The notes under the pieces: model-generated | What the model saw: the letters and a program-made list of their open reading frames with translations, nothing else | What the model was told of the DNA's origin: nothing | Databases searched by the model: none | Shown here: one piece after another, positions 30,874 through 39,771 of the stretch | How positions within the stretch are numbered: the stretch's first letter is position 1 | How the letters are laid out: the number at the start of each line of letters is the position of its first letter | Program-made: the position numbers and the translations under genes | Origin: Roseburia hominis | GTDB lineage: Bacteria; Bacillota; Clostridia; Lachnospirales; Lachnospiraceae | Reading direction: 5' to 3' | Assembly: GCA_021771815.1 (NCBI GenBank) | Contig: JAETOE010000010.1 | Span: 1-64,000, forward strand | DNA: 64,000 nucleotides

Positions 30874-31911
30874 ATGAGAATACAACTGGTAAAGACACTG
30901 CAGGGGGGGGAGCGACTTGCAGGGCCGGTAATCACAGAAGAAAAAGAAGTTCTCATAGCAAAGGGAACTGTGTTAAAGACAGAATATCTGGATCTCATTT
31001 CCTTTTTGGGAATAGAGACGGTCTGTATCGAAGATCCCTACGAAGCGGAAGAAAAACCGCAGCGGATCATCAGTAGATCCAGCTATGAGAAATATTTTGA
31101 TAAAGTACAGAAAACATTAGAGAATCATATTTATCATGGAAAAAATTCGCTCCGTGAAATGGAACAGATAGCGCGTAATATATTACAGGACGTACTGCAG
31201 GCGGATGAAAATATCATCGTTGATATGGAAGAGCGGAACGGAAATCTTTACGACCACACACTGTCGGTTACAACGCTGGCATTGATGGTTGCGAGAAAAC
31301 TGGACATCGAAGAAGAAAAGCTTTTTTCGATTGCATTAGGCGCACTGCTTCACGACTTGGGACTGCGTTACATTACAGTACCGTATCTTAATTATGAAAT
31401 GGATATACTGCCGTCATCGGAAATCTTTGAATTCAGAAAGCACCCAATTCTTGCGTACTCCGCATTGGAGGAAGAGAAATGGATCGATCCGCTGGCAAAG
31501 AAAATCATTCTCTCACATCACGAGCGCAGAGATGGATCTGGATTTCCTTTGAAACAGAAGACGCGGGATTTTAATTGTGAAATCGTGCAGGCATGTGATG
31601 CGCTTGATTGTTTTATCAGCGGAATGGAGTGCAGACGTATCGGCGTACAGCAGGCGTTGGAGTATCTTGTAGAGACTTCGGATGTATTGTTTGAGCGGAA
31701 AATCATAAAAGTGATTGAAGGTCTGGTGGCGCGTTATCCGGTCGGAACAAAGGTTACACTAAATACGGGAGAGTCTGGGGTCGTACTGATGCAGTCAAAA
31801 AATTCCACGCGTCCCATCATCGGCGTACTGAATGAAAAAGATGAACTGACAGAAATCAGATATGACCTGAACGAGAATAAAGAAGTATTTATTCTTCAGG
31901 TAAATCGCTAG
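30874..31911 (+). CDS. HD-GYP domain protein
   Basis: A 345-residue protein. The N-terminal ~100 residues are an uncharacterised domain; the HD domain shows ALLHDLGLRYI near residue 160 and HHERRDGSGFPL near 214, the latter being the GYP-type motif in the form GSGFP. HD-GYP proteins often hydrolyse cyclic di-GMP, others only bind it; the metal-binding His/Asp are present, activity is inference. No sensor or membrane segment. An EAL protein occurs elsewhere in the window, so the organism probably uses c-di-GMP. Confidence 0.82.
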   Translation: MRIQLVKTLQGGERLAGPVITEEKEVLIAKGTVLKTEYLDLISFLGIETVCIEDPYEAEEKPQRIISRSSYEKYFDKVQKTLENHIYHGKNSLREMEQIARNILQDVLQADENIIVDMEERNGNLYDHTLSVTTLALMVARKLDIEEEKLFSIALGALLHDLGLRYITVPYLNYEMDILPSSEIFEFRKHPILAYSALEEEKWIDPLAKKIILSHHERRDGSGFPLKQKTRDFNCEIVQACDALDCFISGMECRRIGVQQALEYLVETSDVLFERKIIKVIEGLVARYPVGTKVTLNTGESGVVLMQSKNSTRPIIGVLNEKDELTEIRYDLNENKEVFILQVNR

Positions 31912-31952
31912 AAATTTATTTGAAAAATCAAGAAATGAAGGGAGGATAGTAA

Positions 31953-32831
31953 ATGCACAAATATTTAAGAGCCATCGGTTTTTCCGGAATGAAAAAAGAA
32001 GAACTTGAAAAAATATTTGAACAGATTATAAAAGCGCCGACGGTTCAGAAAGTAGCTGTCGATTCAGAAGGCAACGAATTTGCGGAATTGTCTAAAGAAT
32101 TTGGAGAATTTTTTGGAATATCGGTTCGCGGTATATACCGGGAAGATGATACATTCGAAATGGAGTATTACTATCCGTATTTATATGGGAGAAGTATTTC
32201 TACGAGAGAGCCGGCAGAGGTAGAAAAGCATGCAGAGAAAGAATCTTATGCGGGAATCTGCGACGAAGTGCGCATCGGCGTTACCTTGATCTTTTATCTG
32301 CAAAATATAGTTGATTATCTTGCTGTCAAAAACAGCAAAGGATATATGAATCTGGCGGATGGTATCATTTTGGGAGCATTGTCTACCGAAGGGAAAATTT
32401 TGCTTCCGGTCAATAAGACGGAGAAGAAACCTGCCTCAACGAAGAAAGAGAGTAAGGACCGCAACTGCCTGATCGCTGCGGCGCGGGACGGTGATGAAGA
32501 TGCAATTGAGAATCTCACTTTGGAGGATATCGACACTTATTCACTGCTTTCCAGACGAATTGCACACGAAGACGTGCTTAGTATTGTGGATTCCTATTTC
32601 ATGCCCTATGGAATTGAAAGCGACCAGTATTCCATCCTCGGAGAAATCATGGACGTTGCGCTTTTACAGAATAAGCTTACGCAGGAAAATATTTATTCTA
32701 TGGAAATTCTCTGCAACGACATCGTATTTGATGTGTGCATCAATCAGAAGGATCTGCTGGGTGAGCCGGAGGTTGGCAGGAGATTCAAAGGAAATGTGTG
32801 GATGCAGGGCAGTATTCGTTACAGAGAATAA
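31953..32831 (+). CDS. DUF3881 family protein
   Basis: A 292-residue cytosolic protein starting MHKYLRAIGFSGMKKEELE after a GGGAGG site. It matches DUF3881, a family largely limited to Lachnospiraceae and relatives and of unknown function. The first ~170 residues form one conserved domain (YYPYLYG, IGVTLIFYLQN, NLADGIILGALSTEGKILLP), followed by a Lys/Glu-rich linker and a second domain. It seems to belong to the parAB-DUF4446-HD-GYP transcription unit. Confidence 0.82.
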   Translation: MHKYLRAIGFSGMKKEELEKIFEQIIKAPTVQKVAVDSEGNEFAELSKEFGEFFGISVRGIYREDDTFEMEYYYPYLYGRSISTREPAEVEKHAEKESYAGICDEVRIGVTLIFYLQNIVDYLAVKNSKGYMNLADGIILGALSTEGKILLPVNKTEKKPASTKKESKDRNCLIAAARDGDEDAIENLTLEDIDTYSLLSRRIAHEDVLSIVDSYFMPYGIESDQYSILGEIMDVALLQNKLTQENIYSMEILCNDIVFDVCINQKDLLGEPEVGRRFKGNVWMQGSIRYRE

Positions 32832-32876
32832 AATAAACTCTGGTCTTTTTGGAAATAGTGTGATAAAATAATAAAG

Positions 32877-32906
32877 CTGTATGCAGTAGACCTATGCTGC
32901 ATACAG
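32877..32906 (+). terminator. Hairpin after DUF3881
   Basis: CTGTATGCAG and CTGCATACAG pair perfectly around a 10-base loop, followed by TGTGTTTGTTG. It lies just before tRNA-Arg and may end the upstream transcript, though the T-run is poor. Confidence 0.5.
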
Positions 32907-32913
32907 TGTGTTT

Positions 32914-32987
32914 GTTGCTGTAGCTCAGTAGGATAGAGCGTCCGCCTCCTAAGCGGAAGGCCGCTGGTTCGACTCCAGTCAGCAACG
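32914..32987 (+). tRNA. tRNA-Arg (anticodon CCU)
   Basis: A 74-nt cloverleaf: acceptor GTTGCTG with CAGCAAC, D-arm TAGCTCAGTAGGATAGAG, anticodon stem TCCGC/GCGGA with loop CTCCTAA, and T-arm CTGGTTCGACTCCAG. The anticodon CCU reads AGG. The CCA end is not encoded. Confidence 0.95.
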
Positions 32988-32993
32988 TTTTAG

Positions 32994-33036
32994 AAATCTG
33001 AAGCTCATAAAAGAAAGGCTTCAGATTTTTTTATGA
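32994..33036 (+). terminator. Terminator after tRNA-Arg
   Basis: AAATCTGAAGC pairs with GCTTCAGATTT around a 13-base loop and runs into a T-tract. Confidence 0.85.
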
Positions 33037-33072
33037 AAAAATTTGCTGCATTAATAGAATTTCACAACAAAA

Positions 33073-33125
33073 ATCACAAAATAATAAGAATTATCATTTG
33101 AGTTTTGTGAATTTTGTGATAATAT
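33073..33125 (+). promoter_or_regulatory. Promoter with inverted-repeat operator for the acidic repeat protein
   Basis: TTGAGT (33098-33103) and TAATAT (33120-33125) are spaced 16 bp. An inverted repeat ATCACAAAAT (33073-33082) and ATTTTGTGAT (33111-33120) spans the -35 and ends at the -10; a second pair TTCACAA/TTGTGAA lies beside it. This looks like a repressor or activator site. Confidence 0.45.
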
Positions 33126-33179
33126 AAAGTTAGATTGATGCGCATTTAACGCAGAAAGAAATGCATGGAGGATATGACT

Positions 33180-35210
33180 ATGGATAAGAAGGATTCATTA
33201 GCACCAAAGGAGAAAAAGGGTAAGAATCAGACAGTTGCCGCTATTTCCATATTAGCTGCTGCTGCGTTGCTTGTTGCGGATCTGTTTGTACTGATTCGTA
33301 TGCCGGAAGATAATCTGGCTCCTATCGTTATTACTGTTCTGATGCTTGCCGGAGTCTACTTATCTGTCAATGCGATTCTTAAAGAAATACGTGAAAGTAA
33401 ACATCAGGCAGAAGAGCAGTACGATATGATTTTTAAATCGGGAAAAGCTTCTTATCTGATGATGAAGAAAGCGCTCGAACAGCTCGATGGGATTGAAGGT
33501 AGTATGGATATACCTGCGGATGATCTGATCACGACACAGAAGTCGATTGCCAAGCTGACCATTACAAGAAGCAAGGAAAATGCGATGGCTATCATGAATT
33601 CTAATGAAAGACTCTTAGATCATATATTGGAATTTAAAGATAAACTGGATACGAACCAGATCGAGTTTTTAGAGAAGAATCAAAGTATACTTGACGCTTC
33701 CATAAATGAGATATTGGAAAAGCAGCAGGAGATTTTCTCAAGTATTATGGATATGCAGAATTCTGCCGGGAAAGATTCTGCCGAGACAGCAGATGAGGTC
33801 ACGGAAAATTTGGCGCAGGCGATAGAATCTGTTTTGAGCATGAAAGAAGAGCTGTTACAACAGAACTCGCAGATAAAGGAAGAGCTGATGCAGCAGAACT
33901 CGCAGATAAAGGATAATTTACTGCAGCAGAATGTACAGATGAAGGAAGAACTGATGGCAGCCGTGGCTCAGGTACAGCAGGCGGTTCCCGCAGCTTCTCC
34001 GGTTGTGCAGATGCAGCCACCTGTTGGAGAAGATATTGGTTTTGTTGAGAGTTTTGGAGACACAGAATCAGAAATGGGACTGACGGGGATCGGAGACATT
34101 GATTTTGTAGAGGATTCCGGAGACACAGAATCAGAAATGGGACTGACAGGGATCGGAGACATTGATTTTGCGGAGGATTCCGGAGATACAGAATCAGAGA
34201 TGGGATTGACGGGAATCGGAGACATTGATTTTGTAGAGGATTCTGGAGACACAGAATCAGAAATGGGACTGACAGGGATCGGAGACATTGATTTTGCGGA
34301 GGATTCCGGAGACACAGAATCAGAAATGGGACTGACAGGGATCGGAGACATTGATTTTGCAGAGGATTCCGGAGACACAGAATCAGAAATGGGACTGACA
34401 GGAATTGGGGATATTGATTTTGTAGATAGTCTTGGAGATACAGAACCGGAAGTCGGATTGACAGGAGATGAAGATATAGATTTTGCGGATAGCCTTGGAG
34501 GGGCAGAAGAAGAAGAGGGATTGACCGGTCTTGGAGATATAGACTTTGCGGATAATCTCGGAGAGGCAGAAGAAGAACTGGAAATGGGGCTTCCTGAAAT
34601 TGGAGATGTAGAGTTTACGGATAGTCTCGGAGATACAGAGAAAGTTGAGATCACAAGTGATTATAAAGATGAAGAGAAGAATGAAGAACTGAGCTTCTTG
34701 GATGACATGAATCTGGAAGCGGAAATGGAAGCCGAGGATATCGAATTTGCAGACAGTATTGGAGAGGCAGAAAAGATTGAAATTTCAGACGACTTCGAAG
34801 AAGAGGAGAAAGAAGATTTAAGCTTCTTGAATGATATGAATCTGGAAGCGGAGTTGGAAGCCGGAGTGGAAGGAGCCGGAGAGATTGATTTTGCAGACAA
34901 TTTAGGCGAGATAGAAAGCACAGAGATCACGGAAGGCTCCGGAGAAGAGGAGGAGAAAGAAGATTTAAGCTTCTTGAATGATATGAATCTGGAAGCGGAG
35001 TTGGAGTCAGAACCAGAATTAGTATCAGAACCGGAACATATATCAGAACCGGAGTTAGTATCAGAACCCGAGAAGCCGGCAGCTTCCAATGTGATTCCAA
35101 TGACAGTTCCGGAACCGGAAAAGAAAGAAGAACCGGCAAAAGCAGCGGCATCCGATCCGCATAAAATGATGACGCCGGATGAGATTGCAGCATTGATTGC
35201 AAGTATGTAA
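33180..35210 (+). CDS. Membrane-anchored protein with acidic 21-residue repeats and FliM/FliN-like C-terminal peptide
   Basis: The ATG at 33180 has GGAGG eight bases before it (676 residues). Two hydrophobic segments at about residues 20-40 and 46-66 form a hairpin anchor; residues 70-280 are predicted helical/coiled coil, including two QQNSQIKEEL-type heptad repeats. From about residue 290 come six 21-residue units (core GDTESEMGLTGIGDIDF) and then more diverged acidic units with DLSFLNDMNLEAE motifs. It ends DPHKMMTPDEIAALIASM, resembling the EIDALL peptide of FliM/FliN that binds phosphorylated CheY. I do not recognise the family; the whole C-terminal half is probably disordered. It could be a scaffold at the membrane. 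Confidence 0.75.
   Translation: MDKKDSLAPKEKKGKNQTVAAISILAAAALLVADLFVLIRMPEDNLAPIVITVLMLAGVYLSVNAILKEIRESKHQAEEQYDMIFKSGKASYLMMKKALEQLDGIEGSMDIPADDLITTQKSIAKLTITRSKENAMAIMNSNERLLDHILEFKDKLDTNQIEFLEKNQSILDASINEILEKQQEIFSSIMDMQNSAGKDSAETADEVTENLAQAIESVLSMKEELLQQNSQIKEELMQQNSQIKDNLLQQNVQMKEELMAAVAQVQQAVPAASPVVQMQPPVGEDIGFVESFGDTESEMGLTGIGDIDFVEDSGDTESEMGLTGIGDIDFAEDSGDTESEMGLTGIGDIDFVEDSGDTESEMGLTGIGDIDFAEDSGDTESEMGLTGIGDIDFAEDSGDTESEMGLTGIGDIDFVDSLGDTEPEVGLTGDEDIDFADSLGGAEEEEGLTGLGDIDFADNLGEAEEELEMGLPEIGDVEFTDSLGDTEKVEITSDYKDEEKNEELSFLDDMNLEAEMEAEDIEFADSIGEAEKIEISDDFEEEEKEDLSFLNDMNLEAELEAGVEGAGEIDFADNLGEIESTEITEGSGEEEEKEDLSFLNDMNLEAELESEPELVSEPEHISEPELVSEPEKPAASNVIPMTVPEPEKKEEPAKAAASDPHKMMTPDEIAALIASM
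34051..34430 (+). repeat. 63-bp in-gene tandem repeats
   Basis: Six near-identical 63-bp units encode GDTESEMGLTGIGDIDF plus four variable residues. Neighbouring units differ by a few silent changes and a Val/Ala exchange, so copy number has probably changed recently. Confidence 0.9.
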
Positions 35211-35233
35211 CAATTCCAAATTTATAAAGAACG

Positions 35234-35293
35234 GACGGGGTTGCCCATCGACGTAAATAATCATTACGTCAATGAACAACCCCGTCTGTTTTT
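35234..35293. terminator. Bidirectional terminator between the repeat protein and pepT
   Basis: GACGGGGTTG pairs with CAACCCCGTC and an inner GACGTAA pairs with TTACGTC; a T-run follows on the plus strand. It lies between convergent genes. Confidence 0.85.
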
Positions 35294-35308
35294 GTAATGG
35301 ATAGCGGA

Positions 35309-36547
35309 TCAATTCATTTCCGCCGTAATAGAAACAATATTGCGAATGATTTGTACTGCTGTCTGCATTCCCTCAACGCTGATATGCTCATAAGGCCCGT
35401 GGAATCCATACCCTCCGGTGCCAAGATTCGGGCATGGAAGTCCCATGAAAGTCAGGCGTGCACCGTCAGTGCCGCCGCGGATCGGACGGGAAAGCGGTTC
35501 TATCCCGGCTGCAGAGATTGCTTTTTTAGCAATGTCCACGACATGAGGATGTTTCTCGATGATTTCCAACATGTTGGAGTAAGAGTCCGTAATGGTAAGG
35601 GAAACAGTACCGGAGCCGTATTTTTGATTCGTCTCAATTTCCAATGTGCGAAGCTTATTAAGGCGCGTTTCAAAGATATTTTTGTTGTGGTCGCGGATAA
35701 TATAGGAAAGAGACGCGGACTCCACGTTTCCTTTCATGTCAGTCAGATGATAGAAACCCTCCCTGCCTTCTGTGTGCGCAGGTGTTTCGTCTGACGGGAG
35801 TAAGGATTGGATTTCACATGCAACGAGAGCCGCATTTACCATAATATCTTTTGCTTCGCCCGGATGCACATTGATACCATTGATCGTAAAAGTCGCGCTG
35901 GCAGCGTTAAAATTTTCATAAGCGACTTCGCCCTCATAGTCCCCATCGACAGTATAGGCAAAATCTGCCTTGAAATAGTCCAGATCAAAAAGGTCTGCGC
36001 CGCAGCCGACCTCCTCATCGGGAGTAAATCCTACCCAGACATCACCGTGCGGCTGTCCGGATGAAATGATTTCTTCCAATGCAGTGATAATTTCTGCAAT
36101 GCCCGCTTTGTCGTCTGCGCCGAGCAGCGTTGTCCCGTCGGTCGTAATAAGCGTTCTGCCCTTCAAGGATTTAAGACTCGGAAAATCAGAAACTTTCAAA
36201 TAATTCCCGTTTCCTTTTAATAGAATGTCCTCTCCGTCATAATCCGGGATAATCTGCGGTTTAACGTTTTTGCCAGAGTAATCGGGCGCTGTGTCCATAT
36301 GGGAGATAAATCCGACTGCTTTTCGGTCCTCATATCCCGGGGTCGCAGGCAAAAGTCCGTAAACATAGCAGTGATCCGTCAGTGTTACATTTTCAAGACC
36401 TAATTGGGTCAATTCCTCTTCTAACACTTTGCCGAGTTCAAACTGACGGTCTGTAGAAGGAATGCGCGTGTTTCCATCTGTGGTATGATCCTCATCAGAG
36501 GTTGTCCAATAAGAGACATATTTCAAAAATCTCTGTTCAATTTGCAT
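35309..36547 (-). CDS. pepT: Peptidase T (tripeptide aminopeptidase)
   Basis: A 412-residue M20B metallopeptidase that releases the N-terminal residue from tripeptides in the cytosol. Zinc ligands and catalytic residues are seen in SHMDTAPDYSGKNV, GADDKAGIAEI, TPDEEVGCGAD and TVDGDYEGE; the last histidine is in GGYGFHGPYEHIS. RGGTDGARL is also family-typical. Length is normal and GGAGG precedes the ATG. It stands alone between a terminator and tRNA-Lys. Confidence 0.96.
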   Translation of the reverse strand: MQIEQRFLKYVSYWTTSDEDHTTDGNTRIPSTDRQFELGKVLEEELTQLGLENVTLTDHCYVYGLLPATPGYEDRKAVGFISHMDTAPDYSGKNVKPQIIPDYDGEDILLKGNGNYLKVSDFPSLKSLKGRTLITTDGTTLLGADDKAGIAEIITALEEIISSGQPHGDVWVGFTPDEEVGCGADLFDLDYFKADFAYTVDGDYEGEVAYENFNAASATFTINGINVHPGEAKDIMVNAALVACEIQSLLPSDETPAHTEGREGFYHLTDMKGNVESASLSYIIRDHNKNIFETRLNKLRTLEIETNQKYGSGTVSLTITDSYSNMLEIIEKHPHVVDIAKKAISAAGIEPLSRPIRGGTDGARLTFMGLPCPNLGTGGYGFHGPYEHISVEGMQTAVQIIRNIVSITAEMN

Positions 36548-36678
36548 AAAAAACCTCCTTTACAATGCACTTGATATCTATAAAATAACATAATTAAATA
36601 AAAAATTGAAGTTTTTTAAAAAAAATGTTGCATTTCTAAAATTTTTATTATATAATAACTTTCGTGTTCAAGAGATAT

Positions 36679-36751
36679 GCGCCACTAGCTCAGCTGGCAG
36701 AGCACCTGACTCTTAATCAGGGTGTCCAGGGTTCGAACCCCTGGTGGCGCA
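36679..36751 (+). tRNA. tRNA-Lys (anticodon CUU)
   Basis: A 73-nt cloverleaf: acceptor GCGCCAC with GTGGCGC, D-arm TAGCTCAGCTGGCAGAG, anticodon stem CCTGA/TCAGG with loop CTCTTAA, and T-arm CAGGGTTCGAACCCCTG. Anticodon CUU reads AAG. CCA is not encoded. The 297 bp after it hold a terminator and otherwise nothing I recognise. Confidence 0.95.
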
Positions 36752-36755
36752 TTTA

Positions 36756-36803
36756 AAGTACCGATTTTGCAGCAGTGACTGCGGGGTTGGTGCTTTTTTT
36801 TTG
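36756..36803 (+). terminator. Terminator after tRNA-Lys
   Basis: AAGTACCGA pairs with TTGGTGCTT (one G.U pair), with GCAG/CTGC inside, and is followed by a long T-run. Confidence 0.8.
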
Positions 36804-37048
36804 TGCTCAAATAGTTATAATAAACAGTATATGCGGGAACAGGAAGATTTATAGTAATATTGTATGAGAATTACGAAAAAGTATATAAAATTGCAGATAT
36901 TTATTAACATGTAATACAAAATAGCCGATATAAACATATACAAGAAATATGGAGTAAATAACATAGATAGGAATATTTCATGCGATATACACAGGAAAAT
37001 GTCTGTCAGTGCTATTGAAAAATTAAGTAAACTAAGGAGAATTACACA

Positions 37049-38782
37049 ATGGAGCAGGAGAAGATCGTATTGGAGAAGAAAAAGGGCTTGAACCTGATGA
37101 TGAAGATCCTTGTAATATCGGTTATTCCATTGATCATTTTGGTCTTCATGGCAGGTCTCGCCATCCGGTCTGTCGGAATATCAGTCTCGGAGAAGTGCGT
37201 GCAGCATGAGCTCAATGCTTCTATCTATGCATTAGAGCAGACGCTTTCCATGTTGTCGGACGGAGATTGGAGTTACGATGGAAATGCGTTATACAAAGGG
37301 GAGTATAACATTTCAGACAGTCAGGGATTTATGGATGCATTCAAAGAAAATACGGACGTTGACGTAACTATTTGCTGGGGAACAACACGGATGGCGACCA
37401 GTATTGTGGATAAAAACGGTAATCGTGCCGTGGGAACAGAGATTTCTGACAAAGTCAATGAGGAAGTAAAAAAGAACGGTTCGTATTTTACTTCGGATAT
37501 TGTGATCGAGGGAAAGGATTATTTCGGATATTATGAAGCGCTATACAACAGCGACGGCACACAGATCGGTGTTTTGTTTGTCGGTATGGATGCTACTTCT
37601 GTGCAGGCGATTTATAAAAAGCTGATGATAAATAATATTCTATTTATGATTGCCATTGCAGTTGCATCCTGCGTCTTGATCGGAATAGTGATGAAAGTAA
37701 TTGTAAAGGCAATGACTTCTATGATCCATCACCTGGATGATGTTGCGAGCGGCGATCTGAGCAGCACGATCAGCAACCGTATGATTACAAGAAGCGACGA
37801 GATCGGAAATATCGCACGTGCGCTGCATTCTCTGATAGGCGGTCTTGTAACAATCGTCAAGAATATTCATACATCGGCGACGTCGCTGGATGATTTCAGC
37901 GGGAAGTTCCAGACAAGCTTTAATACAATCAATGAATCCATTCATAATGTAAATACAGCCGTAGAGGAAATTGCGAACGGCGCGACGAGCCAGGCAAGTG
38001 AGATGCAGAGAGTAAATGAGCAGATCGGCGATATGGGTGGAGCAATCACGGAGACAACGAAGAACGTTGATACGCTGGTGGAGAGTACCGAGGAGATGAA
38101 GAACCAGAACGTCAAGCTCCGTGGAACTCTTGTAGAGTTAATTGAAATCAGTAACCGGACCAGAAATTCGATTGATGAAGTCAATCGTCAGACAGATATT
38201 ACAAATAAGTCCGTTATGGAAATCGGCAGTGCGGTTGATATGATTACGGACATTGCAAGCCAGACGAATCTTCTTTCCTTAAATGCGAGCATTGAGGCGG
38301 CAAGAGCCGGTGAGCACGGAAGAGGTTTTGCAGTTGTTGCGGATGAAATCAGACAGCTTGCGGATCAGTCGAGTGAGTCTGCAAAGAAGATTGGAGAGAT
38401 TGTAGAAGAGTTGATTGCAAATTCCAATCGCAGCGTACAGACCATGAACGGCGTTCTTACGGAAATCAACGAGCAGAACGAGATGCTGGATACGACGAGA
38501 AATGTTTTCCGTGAGTTAAATGAAGAGGTTGGAAACGTAGTTGTCGCCATCGACAATATTCAGCGTGAAATCAATTACGTTAATCAGGCGAAGGATGGTG
38601 TCTTGAACAGCATGGACAGTCTTGCGGCGATTGCACAGGAGAATGCTGCGAGCACCGAGGAAACTTCAGCTTCCATGATGGAACTTGGCAATATTGTCAA
38701 TGACTGCTATAACGCGACACAGGACCTTGTGGATATTGCGGGTGATATGAACGATAATGTAAACAGATTCCAGATTAAATAG
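37049..38782 (+). CDS. Methyl-accepting chemotaxis protein
   Basis: A 577-residue chemoreceptor. Membrane helix 1 is at about residues 15-40 and helix 2 at about 192-222; between them is an extracytoplasmic Cache-like sensor domain ([43 protein letters not shown]). A HAMP domain follows. The signalling hairpin tip contains [20 protein letters not shown] and [20 protein letters not shown]. It signals to CheA/CheW. The ligand is unknown; the Cache type is often found for small carboxylates. AAGGAGAATT is a good ribosome-binding site. No che or fla genes lie in this window. Confidence 0.93.
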   Translation: MEQEKIVLEKKKGLNLMMKILVISVIPLIILVFMAGLAIRSVGISVSEKCVQHELNASIYALEQTLSMLSDGDWSYDGNALYKGEYNISDSQGFMDAFKENTDVDVTICWGTTRMATSIVDKNGNRAVGTEISDKVNEEVKKNGSYFTSDIVIEGKDYFGYYEALYNSDGTQIGVLFVGMDATSVQAIYKKLMINNILFMIAIAVASCVLIGIVMKVIVKAMTSMIHHLDDVASGDLSSTISNRMITRSDEIGNIARALHSLIGGLVTIVKNIHTSATSLDDFSGKFQTSFNTINESIHNVNTAVEEIANGATSQASEMQRVNEQIGDMGGAITETTKNVDTLVESTEEMKNQNVKLRGTLVELIEISNRTRNSIDEVNRQTDITNKSVMEIGSAVDMITDIASQTNLLSLNASIEAARAGEHGRGFAVVADEIRQLADQSSESAKKIGEIVEELIANSNRSVQTMNGVLTEINEQNEMLDTTRNVFRELNEEVGNVVVAIDNIQREINYVNQAKDGVLNSMDSLAAIAQENAASTEETSASMMELGNIVNDCYNATQDLVDIAGDMNDNVNRFQIK

Positions 38783-38840
38783 GAATTTCGGGTCAGAGAG
38801 AAAGAAAAAGCGTAGAATTACGCATCAATAGGTTCAAAGA

Positions 38841-38886
38841 AAACATCGAACTGCTTTGATACAGGAAAAGCAGCCCGATGTTTTTT
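38841..38886. terminator. Hairpin between the chemoreceptor gene and trmB
   Basis: AAACATCG pairs with CGATGTTT, and inside CTGCTTT pairs with AAAGCAG; the T-run suits the plus strand, the A-run the minus strand. Confidence 0.75.
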
Positions 38887-38938
38887 ATAATAAGAAAAAG
38901 AGTTCTATTGCATAAAAGTACTTCGCATCTGTGCAATT

Positions 38939-39595
38939 TCAACGGGATGCGATCAGCTTGCAGATTGGATTGCCGAGAGAAGAAAATTTCTCCTCGTATT
39001 CTGTCATAATATTCCCCTCGTTCAAGACAGGATCGTGATGCAGATCTCTTGTAAAGGAATCAAGACGCCAGCCGGCGGCGGGAATCTCCTCGAGAGAGAA
39101 GGTAAATAAATCCTGATTGTCCGTTTTGAATTCCAACCGCCCGTCCGGTGCAAGAATTTCGTTATATCTCGCAAAAAACTGCCTCGATGTGAGACGTCTT
39201 TTAGCGTGGCGGTCCTTCGGCCATGGGTCGGAGAAATTGAGGTAGATCCGATCGACTTCGCCAGGAGCGAAGACGTCCGCGACATCGGCTGCATCCATGC
39301 AGATAAAACGAAGATTCGGAAGAGGATTCTGTTCCATTTTCTGAAGCGCACGTAGCAGCACGCTCGAGTAGCGCTCGATTCCGAGATAATTAATATCTGG
39401 ATTTGCAGCAGCCAGGTCCATGATGAAGCGCCCTTTTCCCATGCCGATCTCAATGTGCAGGGGCTGTGTCGTCTCAAATGCTTCCTGCCAGTATCCTTTA
39501 TGTGTCTCCGGCTCTTTGACACAATAGACGCTCTGTTCAATCGCGTCATCCGCGCCTGGTATATTTCGAAGTCTCATTGTATACATCCTTTCCAT
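38939..39595 (-). CDS. trmB: tRNA (guanine-N7-)-methyltransferase
   Basis: A 218-residue class I methyltransferase that makes m7G46 in tRNA. Family features are HIEIGMGKGRFIMDLAAANP (SAM loop), YLGIERYSSVLLRALQKM, and the catalytic segment YLNFSDPWPKDRHAKRRLT. Start is ATG at 39595, with a second in-frame ATG (MRLRNIPGADDAIEQS) at 39577 that may be the true one because TrmB proteins begin MRxRxxP. It is transcribed against the neighbouring genes. Confidence 0.95.
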   Translation of the reverse strand: MERMYTMRLRNIPGADDAIEQSVYCVKEPETHKGYWQEAFETTQPLHIEIGMGKGRFIMDLAAANPDINYLGIERYSSVLLRALQKMEQNPLPNLRFICMDAADVADVFAPGEVDRIYLNFSDPWPKDRHAKRRLTSRQFFARYNEILAPDGRLEFKTDNQDLFTFSLEEIPAAGWRLDSFTRDLHHDPVLNEGNIMTEYEEKFSSLGNPICKLIASR

Positions 39596-39771
39596 AAAAT
39601 CCTAAGTTATCAACTATTCTACAATAAAACTGTGGATAAAAAAAGAGTTTTGGGAAGAAAAGTTGTTGCATGTATTTTTTTGAAATATTATACTGATACT
39701 AGCTATATGAATGGGAAAATGTGTCTGTGCTTATATTACGCACGGATTTTGATAGAATGGAGCACAATGTA

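Noticed and set aside
30874-31911. Misassembled or frameshifted start at the G8 run near 30904
   Set aside because: The frame through the G-run continues smoothly into the conserved HD domain and the start context is acceptable.
33968-34654. Long Ser/Pro-rich open frame antisense to the acidic repeats
   Set aside because: It is the mirror of the repeat coding strand; stop codons are absent only because of the repeated composition.
36804-37048. Small gene or RNA between tRNA-Lys and the chemoreceptor
   Set aside because: AT-rich DNA without a ribosome-binding site plus frame or a convincing RNA fold.
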